NCBI GenBank assembly: GCA_025331435.1
Contig: JAIWNI010000038.1
Location: 124,001-188,000, forward strand
Length of the DNA: 64,000 nt
Reading direction: 5' to 3'
From: Choanephora cucurbitarum
Lineage: Eukaryota > Mucoromycota > Mucoromycetes > Mucorales > Choanephoraceae
In this document: piece after piece, positions 19,627 through 31,798 of the stretch
Layout: the number at the start of each line of letters is the position of its first letter
Position numbering within the stretch: the stretch's first letter is position 1
Program-made: the position numbers and the translations under genes
The notes under the pieces: generated by a model
Database searches by the model: none
What the model was told of the DNA's origin: nothing
What the model saw: only the letters and a program-made list of their open reading frames with translations

Positions 19627-21410
19627 TTATTGCATGTCAGCTTCAGAATTATAATCCTTGATAACTTCAGTATAAACAACATTGCGAGTATATGTATCAT
19701 TTGAAGATTGAATGGTTTGACGAAGATTTGAGTTGCTGTTGCTGTCTACCATTACCTTAATTGATTCAGGAGTTTTAACTCTGGATAAAGCCACATAAAG
19801 TTGGCCGTGCCCAAAGACATGATTTGGAAGATACAATTCAAGGTTATCTAAAGTTTGCCCTTGTGCTTTGTTGATTATCATCCCAAATGCAAGTCGTACT
19901 AGTAATTGAAGTCTTTCAAAGGAACCAAAACAGAAGGATCACTGTCTGTGTGTATTTTGATTCTTGGAATGTAGACGACAGTTCCAGCATGAGCTCCAGT
20001 TGCAATGCAAGCTCCTCTTACATTCGCAAGTAAGCACTTTACAATCAGACGTGTACCATTACAAAGTCCTTGATTGGGATTAAGATTACGCAAACACAGG
20101 ATAGGAGCACCTATTTTCAAAGTTAATACATGTGGAGGCAAAGATCCTGACTCTATAGAGTTAAGTAATTTAAGCAGAGCAAGTTGCTGTTCATCTAGAT
20201 TTCTTGGTTTGTCTGCACTGTAGTATGTTTTACTGTCACCAGGAAAAAAGTCGAGTAACAGATTATTGATCATGGATACATTTTTGTTTTCTGTTGTCAA
20301 GATAGCGGATGATACTAAGCATTTGTTTTCAATGAAAGGTGGCGAAGCGTATAAGCCAGGATAAACCACCTTAAGGAGATTGATCGAGTTATTACCGGGA
20401 ACGACCATAGCCTCAGGTAGCTTAATCAAATCAGTTTTGGATGGGCCAAGATAGGTGTTTATCGAAACAGTTTCAACCTTGCCGTCACCAATGTCAAGAA
20501 GGTAGTCTGCATATGTTTGCGATTGCTGAGCAAAACTGGAATTTTCAGAATTTAGAGCTTGTCTGACACGCATATTCAATTGAAGTTTTAATACTGTAAT
20601 GTGTTGCCAAAGGTAAGACATATTGAGGCATGATTTGACAATATCACTTCTACTACCCTTTGGAATTACAGGCAGAAATTGTCTAAGATTACCATCAAAC
20701 AAAAAAAGGCAACCACCGAAAGGAATTCTTGAGAGAGCAATGTCTCTAACTCTAAGCACATCACGGAAAGTTCTGTCTACAGCTTCATATATCTCTCTAC
20801 TTATCAAGGAAGCCTCATCCCAATTGATCAATTCAATCAACCTAAGAAGCGATGCAATTTCCACATTCGGTTTGATGCTGCGCATTGAAGCTCCATCAAC
20901 TTGCAAAGGGATTCCGAATGCTGAATGAGCAGTTCTTCCACCATCCATCAAAGGAGATGCTGTACCGCTGGAAGCAACAGCAATAGCAATCCCACCACCT
21001 TTTCCAACTTTATGTAGCAAAGCATTGAATAGGAAAGTTTCATCTGAACTACCAGGGCCATCTATAAAGAACAATTTAATTTCAGAGGAGTTTGTATGAG
21101 GCTGGTGATATGCAGTAATAATCGCCAGATATGCTAAGAGTTGATCTTTATCGATATGAGATTCAGTAACATCATCTTGTCTTCTTTGGGCAACTGCAGT
21201 TAAGCGACGTTGCTCTCTGATTGGAAGAGTTATTGTTGTGTCATAAACAATGCCGGATCTTGTATCTTCGTCAGGTATTTGACACCCATGATATGAACGA
21301 AGACCAATAGAGAACTGGCCACGTAAATTTTTATTCAAATCAAGAAGACAATGGTCATGCGATACCTATACAATATCTACAAAGACTGAACTAATTGATT
21401 CATCTACATG
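19627..21410 (-). pseudogene. Helitron PIF1-type helicase, inactivated
   Basis: The main frame (21338-19899) holds the helicase body: 'LFFIDGPGSSDETFLFNALL' at Walker A, 'INWDEASL' at Walker B, 'FGGCLFLFDGNLRQFLPVI' at motif III, and 'LRNLNPNQGLCNGTRLIV'. Walker A has lost the GKT: SSDET replaces GTGKT, so the ATP-binding Lys is gone. A one-base deletion near 19905 moves the frame, and motifs V and VI follow at 19881-19627 ('MIINKAQGQTL', 'GHGQLYVALSR'). The stretch 21339-21410 has stops and may be an intron or a damaged linker. It would be inactive even without the frameshift. Confidence 0.9.
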
Positions 21411-21413
21411 TAG

Positions 21414-24313
21414 CTATTTTAAATAATCATTTGACATATCATCTTTGAACTTAGAAAACAATGCAAATGGATTTGTGGGAAAACAAAAGGCAAGGATTGT
21501 GCAGAAGAGATTTCTAAGCGAGTGTGCTGAACGAAATACAGCTGCTTCAGCCATACATTGCTCCCATTGATTGTCAGATTCAAGTAATCCGAGTGCTTCT
21601 GATGCTTGTTGATAGGTGGGATAGACAGTATCGTCTACTGTTCTCATATCGACAAAGCATTGGGCACCTGGGATATGGTAAAGAAGCATGCGAAGATAAT
21701 ACTTTTCAGCTTACTTTGGCGAAACATTATAGATACGACCAATAGTGTTGCCATTTTTTCTTGGTGTCCAATGCTTGTTGGTAGTATTATGTCATACATA
21801 GTGTTTGGTGAAACTGGGATACAAAATGGTTCTGACAGTAGGATCAGTCCTGTTTGTCTTCATCCAAGTAATAAGAGTAGTTTCTTGTACAACTGCCCTT
21901 TGGACAACAAAGCTCATTTCTTCTTGTTCATCATAATGGCTTGTCTGTTCGTTTTCCAAGTGTACCTGCAATCGTTGATGCGCTGGATATCCCTTATGCA
22001 ATTGGTAGTGAAATAATCTCCGGCATGTTTCATGGGCGGATACATATCTTGCATCTAGATACAACTTGGTTTCGTTTTGTTCCTCAAGAGTAACAGATGC
22101 TCTATCATGACCTTTATATACATATTTAAAGACATACTTAATAGCATCTATTGAAGCACATGATTCGAAATTGATATGCGCGTTGAATTTAGTACAAAGA
22201 TACAAATTGGAGGCACAACCCATCTGTTATCAATGGTCAATCTTTGGTTTACGCTTATTGTTCTAACGATTGATGTTCCATTGTTACGTCTCGTGTATTC
22301 AGGATAGCCTCTGGAAGCATTGACTCTTGTCTCGGAAACAAATTTTTTAGGAAATTGCTTTGTACAATCTCCATCTTTCATACAGGGTGAGCTTGAATTA
22401 AGCAAACCACATGGGCCATGTATCATGTTTTTGGTTACAGTCTCACGAGCAAGTGGATAGATGTTGGGATATGGAACTTCAGCAGATATCAAGTTATAGT
22501 AATCTTCGAGAGTGGTTGGTCTATCATCAAGATGAATGATCAAAAGCATATGGGCATGTGATAAGCCACGCTTTTGAAATTCAATGGTGTATACATAGCC
22601 TACAACCTTACCGAATACATATCCTTTTGTGATTTTTTCAACGATACGATTAAGCTTCAAGTTAAAAATTCTAGCACAAAGATCTGGACGATCAGAGGTT
22701 TTTAGTTCGTGTTGAAGCTCATGTTGAATTTCTGGCCAAGCAGGATTACACATTATGGTAATGAAAAGATCAGGCTTGCCCAAACTACGAACAATGCTCA
22801 TAGCATCTTGATAGTTTTGATGCATATGGCGGGGGCCACCAACAAAAGAAGAAGGCTAAATAATTTTTTGTTCAAGTTGCTCAAGCGAAGCTAACCCATC
22901 ACTACTGCTTAGCGCATCCTCCAAACTTCGATACAATTCAGATCTCAGTTGTTTTTGATGATGACAGATGAAAGACAATCGACCTTGCTCCATTTTGGCA
23001 TACATTTCTACGGTATACTGATGGAAAAGTTTACCAAAAAGATGAAGCAAATTTCAAGTACACGGTCTGACCATCAATTGAGAGCTATAGTATGCCATAA
23101 CTAATACCTTGTTGAATGGCTCTTTAAGGCTTTTGATTTCAATATTCCAGGCTGCAGATCCTTCAGAATGTAATAGAACATAATGCGAAGGATCATAATA
23201 TTGATTTGTTTTGTTTATCTTGGAAAGAGATCCATCACCTTTCAACTAAACAACTATATCCCTATTGGAAGTGACCTCATTGTCAGAAGAACCTTCACCA
23301 CCAACTATGATCACCGCTATTTCAAAATCCTCAGTTGGTCGGTTAGATCTTCTTTGATCGGGCAAGCCTCCTGCGCAAAAGATCATCTTGACCTCATTCA
23401 ATTCATTGATATCATTGTTAATGGCGTTAGAACTCGATTCAGTGTTGCGTTGCTCCTCAGCAATCTGTATCATGTTCTTGTATAATTGAATGAAAGGATT
23501 CATTGAGTGCATTAAGTCTTGAAGCTGAAGTAAAGTATTTAGGTCTATATCACTGAAATTAGAAGCTCTATTTTGAAGCTCATTGGCAGAATCATGGATA
23601 TAAATCTGAGCAAACTTAGGTGCCACCACATTTTCTGGAATGGCAGGTCCAATTAAATGATAAGGGCTGCCTTGAATGCGAAAGGTGTAGCTTCCGGATC
23701 GCATATTCGCAAGACTCATATCAAGCTTTACACCCAAAGAGGCGAAGCTAAGAGAACTATTGTATGATCTTATATTTTGCTTAAATTCAGTTGACTGTTG
23801 ATCTCTACCGGTCAACAAAGAAGCTAAGATAGGTGGTGTTGCGCTTAAAGACTCAATGATAGCTGATCCATTGCAACAGCACAATTGAAAGCTAGGTCTA
23901 ATTTTGCTTGAAGTTGAGATACACTCCTCAATCCACATAAGCGCATTACAATGAGGGCAAAGAACATTCATCATACCAATGTCATCTCTTTCAGTGGGAC
24001 TTTTCGAAGGGTCTCTGGCAGCCATATGGCGATTGCTTTCGTTGAATGGACACCTTTTACTTGTTTTGCGACGGTTGGTAGAGCTGCCTCATGAGTTGCA
24101 TATATATTGTTTGAAAATGCTTGTATCGACTTCCTCAGCATTATTGTTCGATCCAGCAAAAGCTGGATCGTTTGGGCAAGAATAATGAGTATTGCGGCGA
24201 TGACCTTCTTGTCCACAGCTGGTACAAATAAGTGTCTTATTGGCTTCACAATCGCGATGACTCCGGCGGACATGACCTGGCTTGTTGCAACGAGGGTAAA
24301 TTCTTTCAGTCAT
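21414..24313 (-). pseudogene. Helitron N-terminal and Rep (HUH) region, inactivated
   Basis: In order on the minus strand: two zinc knuckles ('CNKPGHVRRSHRDC', 'CTSCGQEGHRRNTHYSC') from ATG 24313; one TGA at about 24095; the Helitron-like N domain ('VLCPHCNALMWIEE', 'GSYTFRIQGSPYHLIGPA') to 23246; a frame-shifted piece with 'MYAKMEQGRLSFICHHQKQL'; then the Rep domain with 'PDLFITIMCNPAWPEI', the HUH pair 'RGLSHAHMLL' and, after a one-base shift near 22210, the Tyr motif 'KYVFKYVYKGHDRA'. A linker follows to 21414. Known role: nicking and joining DNA in rolling-circle transposition. The HUH histidines and the two tyrosines persist, but at least four breaks make the gene dead. Confidence 0.9.
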
Positions 24314-24836
24314 AGTTGTCTGTGTTAATAAAAAAGGTTACACAAACAATCAGTGACATTTATTGCCATTGTACCTGGGTATGTCTGCTGTGATATTTAA
24401 ACCTGATAGATGCAATTAATAAAAAGGAGGGCAATCTGTTTATTACAGGAAATTGGAACCCGAATAATGATTTATAGGGGGCACCATTCTATTAAATTGT
24501 TATGCCGTGACTGCGAACAATAACTTTTTAGAGGACTACTTCCTTAAAGATTTGAAGACACCTTTAACAACATCATGGACAAAGTTTTTACGCTCCAAAT
24601 GAACAGCAAGCTAATTTTTGCTTCAGAGAAATATAAATTAGCACTCTACTTTTTATCGATGTAGAATAGCAAATACTTACAGATGTTGATTTCCTTTCAT
24701 AAACATTTTTTGTTTAACCAAATCAACTGCCTTTTTGCGTTCTTCTTTCATTATTTGGCTCACATTGTGGCTCAAAGGTTTTTCAAAATCAGAAAAAACC
24801 ACGTCTATACAATGTTTGGAAAGAGAAAGAGAAAGA
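24314..24836. other. No recognisable gene; probable Helitron 5' region
   Basis: About 0.5 kb upstream of the Helitron start codon. It should contain the 5' terminus of the element, but I see no diagnostic motif. The end runs into a GAAAGA simple repeat. Confidence 0.4.
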
Positions 24837-25206
24837 GAAAGAGAAAAAGAAAATACATCCTTTCATGATAAAGTACGCATACAGAGCAGAGCAATCCGTT
24901 GCAGGCCCGTACGTCCTGGCGTAAAGATGATATATGCGCGCACTCACGCACACAAACGGTCACGTATAAATACGCACGAAGTCGCACGCTTGTACTAGAG
25001 AAAAAACATTATTTGGACAAAGAAAGAGAAAAAGAAAATACATCCTTTCATGATAAAGTACGCATACAGAGCAGAGCAATCCGTTGCAGGCCCGTACGTC
25101 CTGGCGTAAAGATGATATATGCGCGCACTCACGCACACAAACGGTCACGTATAAATACGCACGAAGTCGCACGCTTGTACTAGAGAAAAAACATTATTTG
25201 GACAAA
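24837..25206. repeat. Tandem duplication of a 185-bp CpG-rich unit
   Basis: Two head-to-tail copies of 185 bases: tacatcctttcatgataaag starts the body of each, at about 24854 and 25039, with no difference I can find in the body. A GAAAGA-type purine run precedes each, and the start of a third purine run follows at 25207. The unit is rich in CpG and alternating CA/CG, unlike its AT-rich surroundings. A single inverted copy lies at 42045-42225, so the unit is dispersed. No coding capacity is credible; open frames here are repeat artefacts. It may be a SINE-like element, but I find no clear B box. Confidence 0.92.
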
Positions 25207-25435
25207 GAAAGAGAAAAAGAAAGAGGAAACTTATTCCACTCATAGCATTAGAGAGTTTTGGGATTTAAAATTTTCGCCACAGTTTTCATTGTACAGTGAC
25301 GTAGACCTAGGATTGATTTAAATTTTGCCAAATTGACATTGATTACCTATAACGAACTTTCTCTTAGCAATTCTCAACCTACTGTTGCAGCTACTTAGAC
25401 GAGACTAGTGGCTTTAAAGCTAAGTGCGCTATTCA

Positions 25436-25579
25436 ATGAGTAGTTTTAGTGATGGTAAGTCCGTCATTTCTAACAACGATGATATCGATGCCGAAACTTT
25501 CGAAGAAGAGCAGCAATCTGTTGCTTTCAAGGAATCCCACTACGAAAAGGAAGAGGAAGTAGGCACAGCAATTCAATAG
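25436..25579 (+). CDS. Small acidic open reading frame, 47 aa, doubtful
   Basis: ATG at 25436 opens a frame 'MSSFSDGKSVISNNDDIDAE' that ends at TAG 25577-25579. It is very acidic with Glu-rich 'EEEQQ' and 'EKEEEV' runs and looks more protein-like than its surroundings. It could be a first exon of a gene damaged by nearby transposons. I find no downstream exon. Confidence 0.2.
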   Translation: MSSFSDGKSVISNNDDIDAETFEEEQQSVAFKESHYEKEEEVGTAIQ

Positions 25580-25732
25580 TCACATTGGTAAAGTTAGAAA
25601 CAACAAGAATCACTACACTTTTTTGCAATGTAGGCACAAAAGAGAGTACAGAATGGCGAGAAAGGAAGACATTGTTGACGGCAAGAACAATGGCATTAAG
25701 AGATGATTGGAGACAGAGGATAAAAATTGCAT

Positions 25733-26345
25733 TTAGCGATTAGTAGAAGACTTTTGTTTTTTAGAGAAGGACTGGCCGCTACGCAGCAAGCCTGGCAGAA
25801 AACAATGTCCTTTCCCCCTTTTTTGCTTCTGTAGGACGCAGAGGATATGTCTTGACTTAGGAAAGATATTTTCATATGCATTCATCAATGCCTGATCGTT
25901 ATCTGTAACGAAATTATTTGGCAGCAGAAAAGTATCTGTACTAGAGGACCAAGTGATTAAACTCAACTGACGTATTGCCCGCTGATAAGAGCCAGCCGTT
26001 TCGTTGCGCATCCAGTGACCAATAAAACGAATGGTTGCAAGCCACTTTCAGTTGCGCTCAGAAGCTATAGTTCCTACAGTTCCTACAACAACAAAATTAA
26101 ACAAGGTCATACGATGAGTGTTAGTCTTGTAGGTGGCATCAATGACGATGCTCTTTGGGGGTTATGCATGAGCATGGAAAGGAAGAATTGAGACGACTCC
26201 AAAGTAATTCTTCGGTCGTCGTCAGTTTTGACACGGATTTCATAGCTATACGTTTCAAGTTAACAACAAGCTCAGAAGCATAAGCAAACATGTCGCTAAA
26301 GAAGCGTTGCTGAATGCTGATAATGTCTCTGGGAGTTGCTCCTTT
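25733..26345 (-). pseudogene. Mutator-like (MULE) transposase relic
   Basis: Minus-strand pieces give 'SIVIDATYKTNTHRM' (first catalytic Asp of MULE transposases), 'TLFNFVVVGTVGTIASERN', a TGA, 'KWLATIRFIGHWMRNETAGS', and then 'NNFVTDNDQALMNAYENIFP' with the second Asp, followed by 'SRHILCVLQK'. Upstream, 'TPRDIISIQQRFFSDMF' and 'LLWSRLNSSF' fit the region before the DDE domain. At least one nonsense and one frameshift (near 26150) break it. The last catalytic residue and the C-terminus are not seen. Confidence 0.8.
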
Positions 26346-26359
26346 ATCAGCGCCTCGTG

Positions 26360-26540
26360 CAACTATATATATATATATATATACACCGCGGCTCAAAGGC
26401 AAATGTATGTACATCAGAAAAAGTTGTGGGCACACCTGAAATCCTGATGTATGGTCAAGCCAATTATTTTGAAATTCTGGTGTACTCACAACTTTTTCTG
26501 ATGTGTGAACATTCAATCTGGTGTATATACATTCGATTTT
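26360..26540. mobile_element. Hairpin-forming MITE-like insert next to the MULE relic
   Basis: The motif acatcagaaaaagttgtg at about 26411-26428 recurs as its reverse complement cacaactttttctgatgt at about 26487-26504, and outer TATATACACC-type arms at about 26375 and 26522 also pair. An (AT)10 run at 26363-26383 marks one edge. No coding content. The class is unknown and the ends are approximate. Confidence 0.6.
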
Positions 26541-28740
26541 AGGCATCTTTTTTTTTGACCTATGTATAGGAGCCACTAATAAACCTGCTAATATTTCAAG
26601 TGGAGTTGTAGTGACGAGTGAGCTTTACGTATTATATGGTCTTTTATTGAACAAGTTTCTTAAAGCCTTTCTAGAAGGATGACGTACTTATTCCATTCAA
26701 TGCCCATATTGAGCTTCTTTGATCATGGCATCATTAATATTATAGGTATGCTTATTGGATGAATAGGTTCAATTTGAATTCTTTTATTATATAGAAATGC
26801 AGTTCTTTTTTGTATTATATATAGGTACTTCTTTATCGTCTCTTGCATCTCAGCCTTTTATTTGGCCATTAGGAAAAAGTAGGCTGGATAGTGAGATATC
26901 AAGTCAAGGAGAGAAGTAGCAAAGAAGAACAATCATCAGAAGCTATCTGTCAGCCGAAGAAGAAGCATACACAAAAAAAAACAGTAAATCATTCGGCATA
27001 ATGAAAGTAAAAGACATTAAGGTTAACAGGAAGTGTTTGGTCACAGACATTGGCAATAGATAAGCATCAAACAATTTTGCACAAGAGAGACATCTTGAAC
27101 ATATAGAATACTTGTTTGTGAAAGAAGAGTAGACATGAGAGAGAATGACTATAAGTGAGAGAAGATTTGTCAGTCAAGTGATTATGGAACAATCAAAGTG
27201 TTAAGTGAGACTGTATTGGTACCGTGGTAGGAGAGCAAATATTGGTTTGTAAGATATACAGCACCGGCTTTAAGATGATAGACGTAGATAACTTTAGATG
27301 ATGTCTGAAATTCAATCCAGAAAGGTATTAACCAGCTGATCATATAGAGTATACATGACATTAGTCAAAGATCCTGTAGCTAAAGGTAGGTGGTTGGAAG
27401 TCCAAAAGTTTGGATCAAGTTATAATGAGAAAGATTCTTGATATGTTAAAGATGTCAATTACAAGTATAGTTATAGATAAGGATTATGATAAGCAGCTAC
27501 TGCGGAAGGAAGAGGTATATTCACAAGGTTACGAATAAAGATGAGCAGCTATGCTTTCAGTCAATTGCTAGCATGAAAAGAAATAAAGTGTTGGTATATG
27601 TGCATCTCTCTTAGTTTAAGATGATGCTTACCTTTCACTGTGCATTGGATACAAAAGAGAAGAAAAGAAAAATGGAGGAATAAGTAAATATAGCCAGTAT
27701 TAATATAATCCAAGCAGTGATGGGAAGAAAGATTGGTTATTCACCAATAGAGAAGCAACAAAAAATGACGGAATAAGCAAATGTCTTGGTTTTGCATGAA
27801 GTATGAGTATAGTTTCAGCGTATTTCAAGAAGAGACGATAGACTGTAAAAAGACAAATATTCATTTTATTCCTACTGAAAGCGTTTAAAGCCCTATACTG
27901 TACTCTACATTAAACAGGCTCTCACAATGCACTAAATTGCACAGAAGCATCATGCCAGAAAGGATGTTCATATCTTGATTAATAAACTTACACTGTTGTC
28001 AACCATAAAATTGCAAAGTTTTAAAGACTGATATCATCTTCTTTTTCATTCGCTATGTATTTTCTACGCTTTTCAATTTACACCCCCTTTCCATATGTAG
28101 ATGATTCTTTTACCATTTTTTGCACATCAGTCCCCCAATTCTGCATTACGTTCATGTAGCGGAGCCATAACAAGCCTATTTTTTGGTTCACTCCTGTCCT
28201 CTTTCTCTCGAATTTCTTCTCAAAAATAAAATTCACTTCCACTTCTTTATTATTCGCTACTTATGTCTCGAGTGTAACAACCCACCAATTTATTCACTTT
28301 TTTCGGAATTAAATTCACCTTTTTTAAAAAAAAAAAAGCAAAAATACCCTCTCATTTTTAATGAAGACATTTTTCGCTAGTGAGCTTTTTATCTTTATAT
28401 TTTTCGTCTCCAAAAATTTGACATGAAGAAAAATTGTGAGATCTCATCATCTCCAATCTGGTTGATACTTGGCATAAGGGTTCCTTAACCCATTCTCATT
28501 GACAACAAACCAAAAAATTAGCACTTTTTCTGATTTATTTCACTATAACTGCCTCCTTAAAAAAAATATGATGTGTACACACATGTTTCATATGTGCACA
28601 CACTTGAAACCGAAATTTTTAATGATCATTTACGCCGTAGTGTATATTAAACTTTGACACTTTTAAGTCCAGTGATCGATATAATTGTCAATCAGAGACT
28701 CAATGAAGACAGAATAAAGAAGCTTGAGCTACGCTAAACT
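26541..28740. other. 2.2 kb without recognisable gene
   Basis: Purine-biased on the plus strand from about 26880 to 27860 (many AGAAG and AAGAG runs), with stops frequent in all frames. A small hairpin occurs at 28568-28602 around tgtgtacacaca and catatgtgcacaca. I see nothing that identifies a gene or a known repeat. Confidence 0.5.
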
Positions 28741-29200
28741 TTGATTAAGCTTCCTGGGATTAGTGATCATTCTGAACAAAAAGCGATCTCTATACTTTTC
28801 AAGAGGTTGGAAGCTTCCGAAAAGCGACCTATAGGTCGACCTTGTCGTGAATCGGAGCCGGAATATATATCAGCCCTGAAGGATATTGTCAAAGAAAGCA
28901 AACAAAAACGACAGGCTGTCATTGTCAGACGTCTTGTAGTAGCACTAAAACAATAGAGGAACATTGAGGTAACCTACAGAGTTCTTTCGAAGGACATGTA
29001 CAAGCTCGGTCTCTCTTACTAGTAGTAAAAACTAAGAAACATCCTTCATTATGTCCTTCGAAAGCCTTTGGATTGAATATTTGAATCGATAATCAATTAA
29101 AAGGCTTTCAAACTTGAATGACAATGGCCAGCCAACTATGTCTGAGGTGTTTCTGGATGATTCTTATTGCTACCTCGACCATCATACTTTTAAATCGTTA
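28741..29200 (+). pseudogene. DDE transposase relic
   Basis: A short N-terminal stretch reads 'RPIGRPCRESEPEYISALKD' and then 'SKQKRQAVIVRRLV'. After several stops there are 'YRVLSKDMYKLGLSY' and 'VFLDDSYCYLDHHTF'. The last block resembles the 'LDESYC' first-Asp motif of Tc1/mariner-related fungal transposases. Too little remains for a firm family call. Confidence 0.5.
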
Positions 29201-29302
29201 AATAATTGAACTTCTTCCTGAGTTTTGATATGGTTGCAAATTTAAGGAAACTACCTTTTTGGCTTACTTGTGCCAAAATGGTCTGATAGAAATGAAACGT
29301 AT

Positions 29303-29623
29303 TGTTGTATCATCCGTACAACATGGCATCACTTACTATGAATTTGCTTGTCTAATTTGAATGAAACACGCCACTGGCGATTAGCTTGAAAAAATACACA
29401 AATAAATGCGCTAAACGATCAAGCAAACAATGAATGGTACCTATTACCAGCGCGCATACTTAAGATACAAGCGACTCGCTCATATCTCTCAATGACTACT
29501 CGCCTATATAGACAGGAATAAATGATATCTGACACAAGCTAATGTAGTATGTAAAAGACCCTTCTTTTCTTCGATAAAGCAGTAATTTTTTGTCTGATTT
29601 CAATCTTTTGACTAATTTTGACA
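29303..29623 (+). repeat. Solo LTR of the Ty3-type family
   Basis: It begins TGTTGTATCA and ends TTGACA (TG...CA), about 321 bp, and matches the LTR at 37441-37984 once the nested insert there is removed. Shared blocks include tacaacatggcat, the gacaggaataaatgatatct stretch and the end caatcttttgact. No internal element sequence lies on either side, so it is a solo LTR. A flanking 5-bp duplication is not evident (left cgtat, right atcga). Confidence 0.8.
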
Positions 29624-31798
29624 ATCGATAAATCAAGGATGGTAAATCCAGAAAGAGTTTAGAGAGGAAAGGGGCCAAGTCAAAAATTTGGTGATCAGAG
29701 TCTGGCACGAAGGCTGTGCGGCTCAGCCTCGCAAACTGTGGTAGTATAAACACTCTGACGAAGAACTTGAGGGAACTGACAGTGTCATTATTGGTCAGAT
29801 GATGAAATCACCTACAGATGGTGGGATACCGTCTCAAGTCATGATGACTAGTAATTGGCCGGGGACAGAAAGAGTTTTCTGAATAAAGCCGGTAGAGGCA
29901 AGACAGAGGAAGAGAGCGAATCCGACGAAGGACATCGTCCAAGGTCGCAGGGGTAACCGCAGAGGAAATGGGCAGCGAAAGACAAGTGGCGGCAGAGGCC
30001 ATAACATATGAAAAGGAATGCGGGAGTAGGTCTAAGGCGCGAAAGATCGTAAACGGCAAAGGTAGGCGAGAGCCTACAAAAAGTTTCCTTTTAACCCAAC
30101 AAGCTTTTAATAATGGCAATCATCTTACAAATTGTTCAAGCCAAATCATCTACTAATGATCATTCAACCGATTCTAGATTAAGGGCATCAGAGGCGCAGC
30201 TGAACAAGCTTCATGGTTTCGCTAGCTGCCTCAAAACTCAATAAGAAAAGATCGATTTGAGCAAAAAACTAGTTCTTTGTTCGAAAGATACTCTGAAAAC
30301 AAGAGAATCGATAGTATGATCATGCCAGTTATCAATTACAGTACAAAAGGGTGACCAACGAACACAGTGAGAAAGAAAATTGCTTTGGGAAAGAGTTCGA
30401 TACAATCAGCCGGTAGCTACAAAGCTGGCATATCCCTTTCAATCATTGGATAAAAAAAAGACTTTCAGGTAATATTCTTAACAAGTATATCGAGATTCCA
30501 TTTCATCCTTAAACTTGGAAATTAATACTGAGGCTCAACTCTGTTGTGACGGAGAACTTGAAGTTCACATAGTATCTTTTGAAATCTTTCTAATCCAACT
30601 GAATCCTGAATACATAACCTGAGAGGGTTGGCAACTGCTTTGGATATTCTACCTCAATGACTAACAATGGCAAGAAACCCAGCTTATATTTCGAGAGAAA
30701 TTTGTTTAGTAATCTCAAGTTCGCATGCGTGAAAGGAGCTCCACGTTTGTGATCACAACATTTACATCAAATCGATGTAACACAAGGTCAGCTATAGCTT
30801 TAAAAATGAATAATTGTTTGTAGTCGTAAGTATTCGTTCGTTAATTACCTAGACATATCCAAGATTATTTGAGTATGAGGCTTCTTGTTATAGCCTTTTA
30901 TTTCGAGGCTCTTTTTGCAATTTTCTCAAAGATATCATAGGCTCAATCCAGAAAGTGCCCTTTTTGTATTCGGAGGGATGTCCTTCATCTGCTAAACGAA
31001 CTCGGAGGTTGTCAGAAAACTGACTCAAAACACTGTTTCTTAGAAGTACGCGGTTTATTCCCTCCTCGTCTGAATCTTTGGCTGGATCCTTAACGTGATC
31101 TTCAGCTGGACCTAGGATCTGTTCCTAAATATTCTCCTCCGCTGACCAGTTGCCTATACTATTTGAACGGCTGAGTAGACTTGTAATCGTGGGTTGATTT
31201 CGGTCAAGTGCTTTAGTAGAGGAGAATCTTGACGCTTTGTGTCTTTTGTTTGTTGCCTGTTTAGGAAAGCTATTACTATATTTAGAGTCTTTTTCTGTTG
31301 AGATTTAGTCTATCTGTTCCTTTGTTTACATCTGAAAATTAAATGCAGAGTTATCCTGCTAAGAACTTATAGCATATTATTTCTTCCAATCATAATGTAT
31401 CGCAAGTAGTTGAATAATTACAATTGTTTAGATTCAAAATTAGTACATATCTCTATGGGCCTAGCTTTACTGATTGTATTCATTTCATAAAAATGAGAAT
31501 AAAATCAAACACAAATCTCTTGTGGCGATCTAAGCATATTGAGTCCTAACAATGGCAACAAAGGCATATGAAAGTCCAAATAAGTCATTAGATGATATTC
31601 TCACACATAAAAACAAATCCTAGTTGATCCTTTCTTAGTAAGTCGTTCTTGCCCAATGATCGACATTGTGTAATTCTATGTATACAAAAAATAGAAGGAC
31701 ATGAAAAGATAACAGCATCTGTCTTGAAGTGATTCATGAGATGTATACAATCTCCTATACTCTGTAGACAAAGAAACATCAAAGGAACTTGTATATAG
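29624..31798. other. 2.2 kb without recognisable gene
   Basis: AT-rich, except for a GC-richer patch at 29830-30100 that contains a 103-codon minus-strand open frame with no similarity I recognise. I see no clear repeats or RNA genes. Confidence 0.45.

Larger units (their letters stand above)
19225..24313 (-). mobile_element. Helitron on the minus strand, decayed but near full length
   Basis: It carries, in minus-strand order, zinc knuckles, a Helitron-like N-terminal domain, a HUH Rep nuclease, a PIF1 helicase and a hairpin-bearing 3' end at 19225-19260. All parts are on one strand and in the expected order. The 5' terminus lies beyond 24313 but I cannot locate it. Similarity to the Helitron at the left edge covers both the helicase C-terminus and the 3' end. 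Confidence 0.88.

Noticed and set aside
24735..25183. Overlapping open frames containing repeated arginine/histidine-rich peptides on both strands
   Set aside because: They fall entirely in the 185-bp tandem repeat and GAAAGA run and repeat with the unit, so they are repeat artefacts.
28568..28602. Short palindromic stretch around tgtgtacacaca
   Set aside because: Small AT/GT-rich palindrome with no supporting element structure.
29808..30119. 103-codon minus-strand frame in a GC-richer patch
   Set aside because: No conserved motif, no start context or splice support; GC-rich non-coding DNA opens such frames easily.
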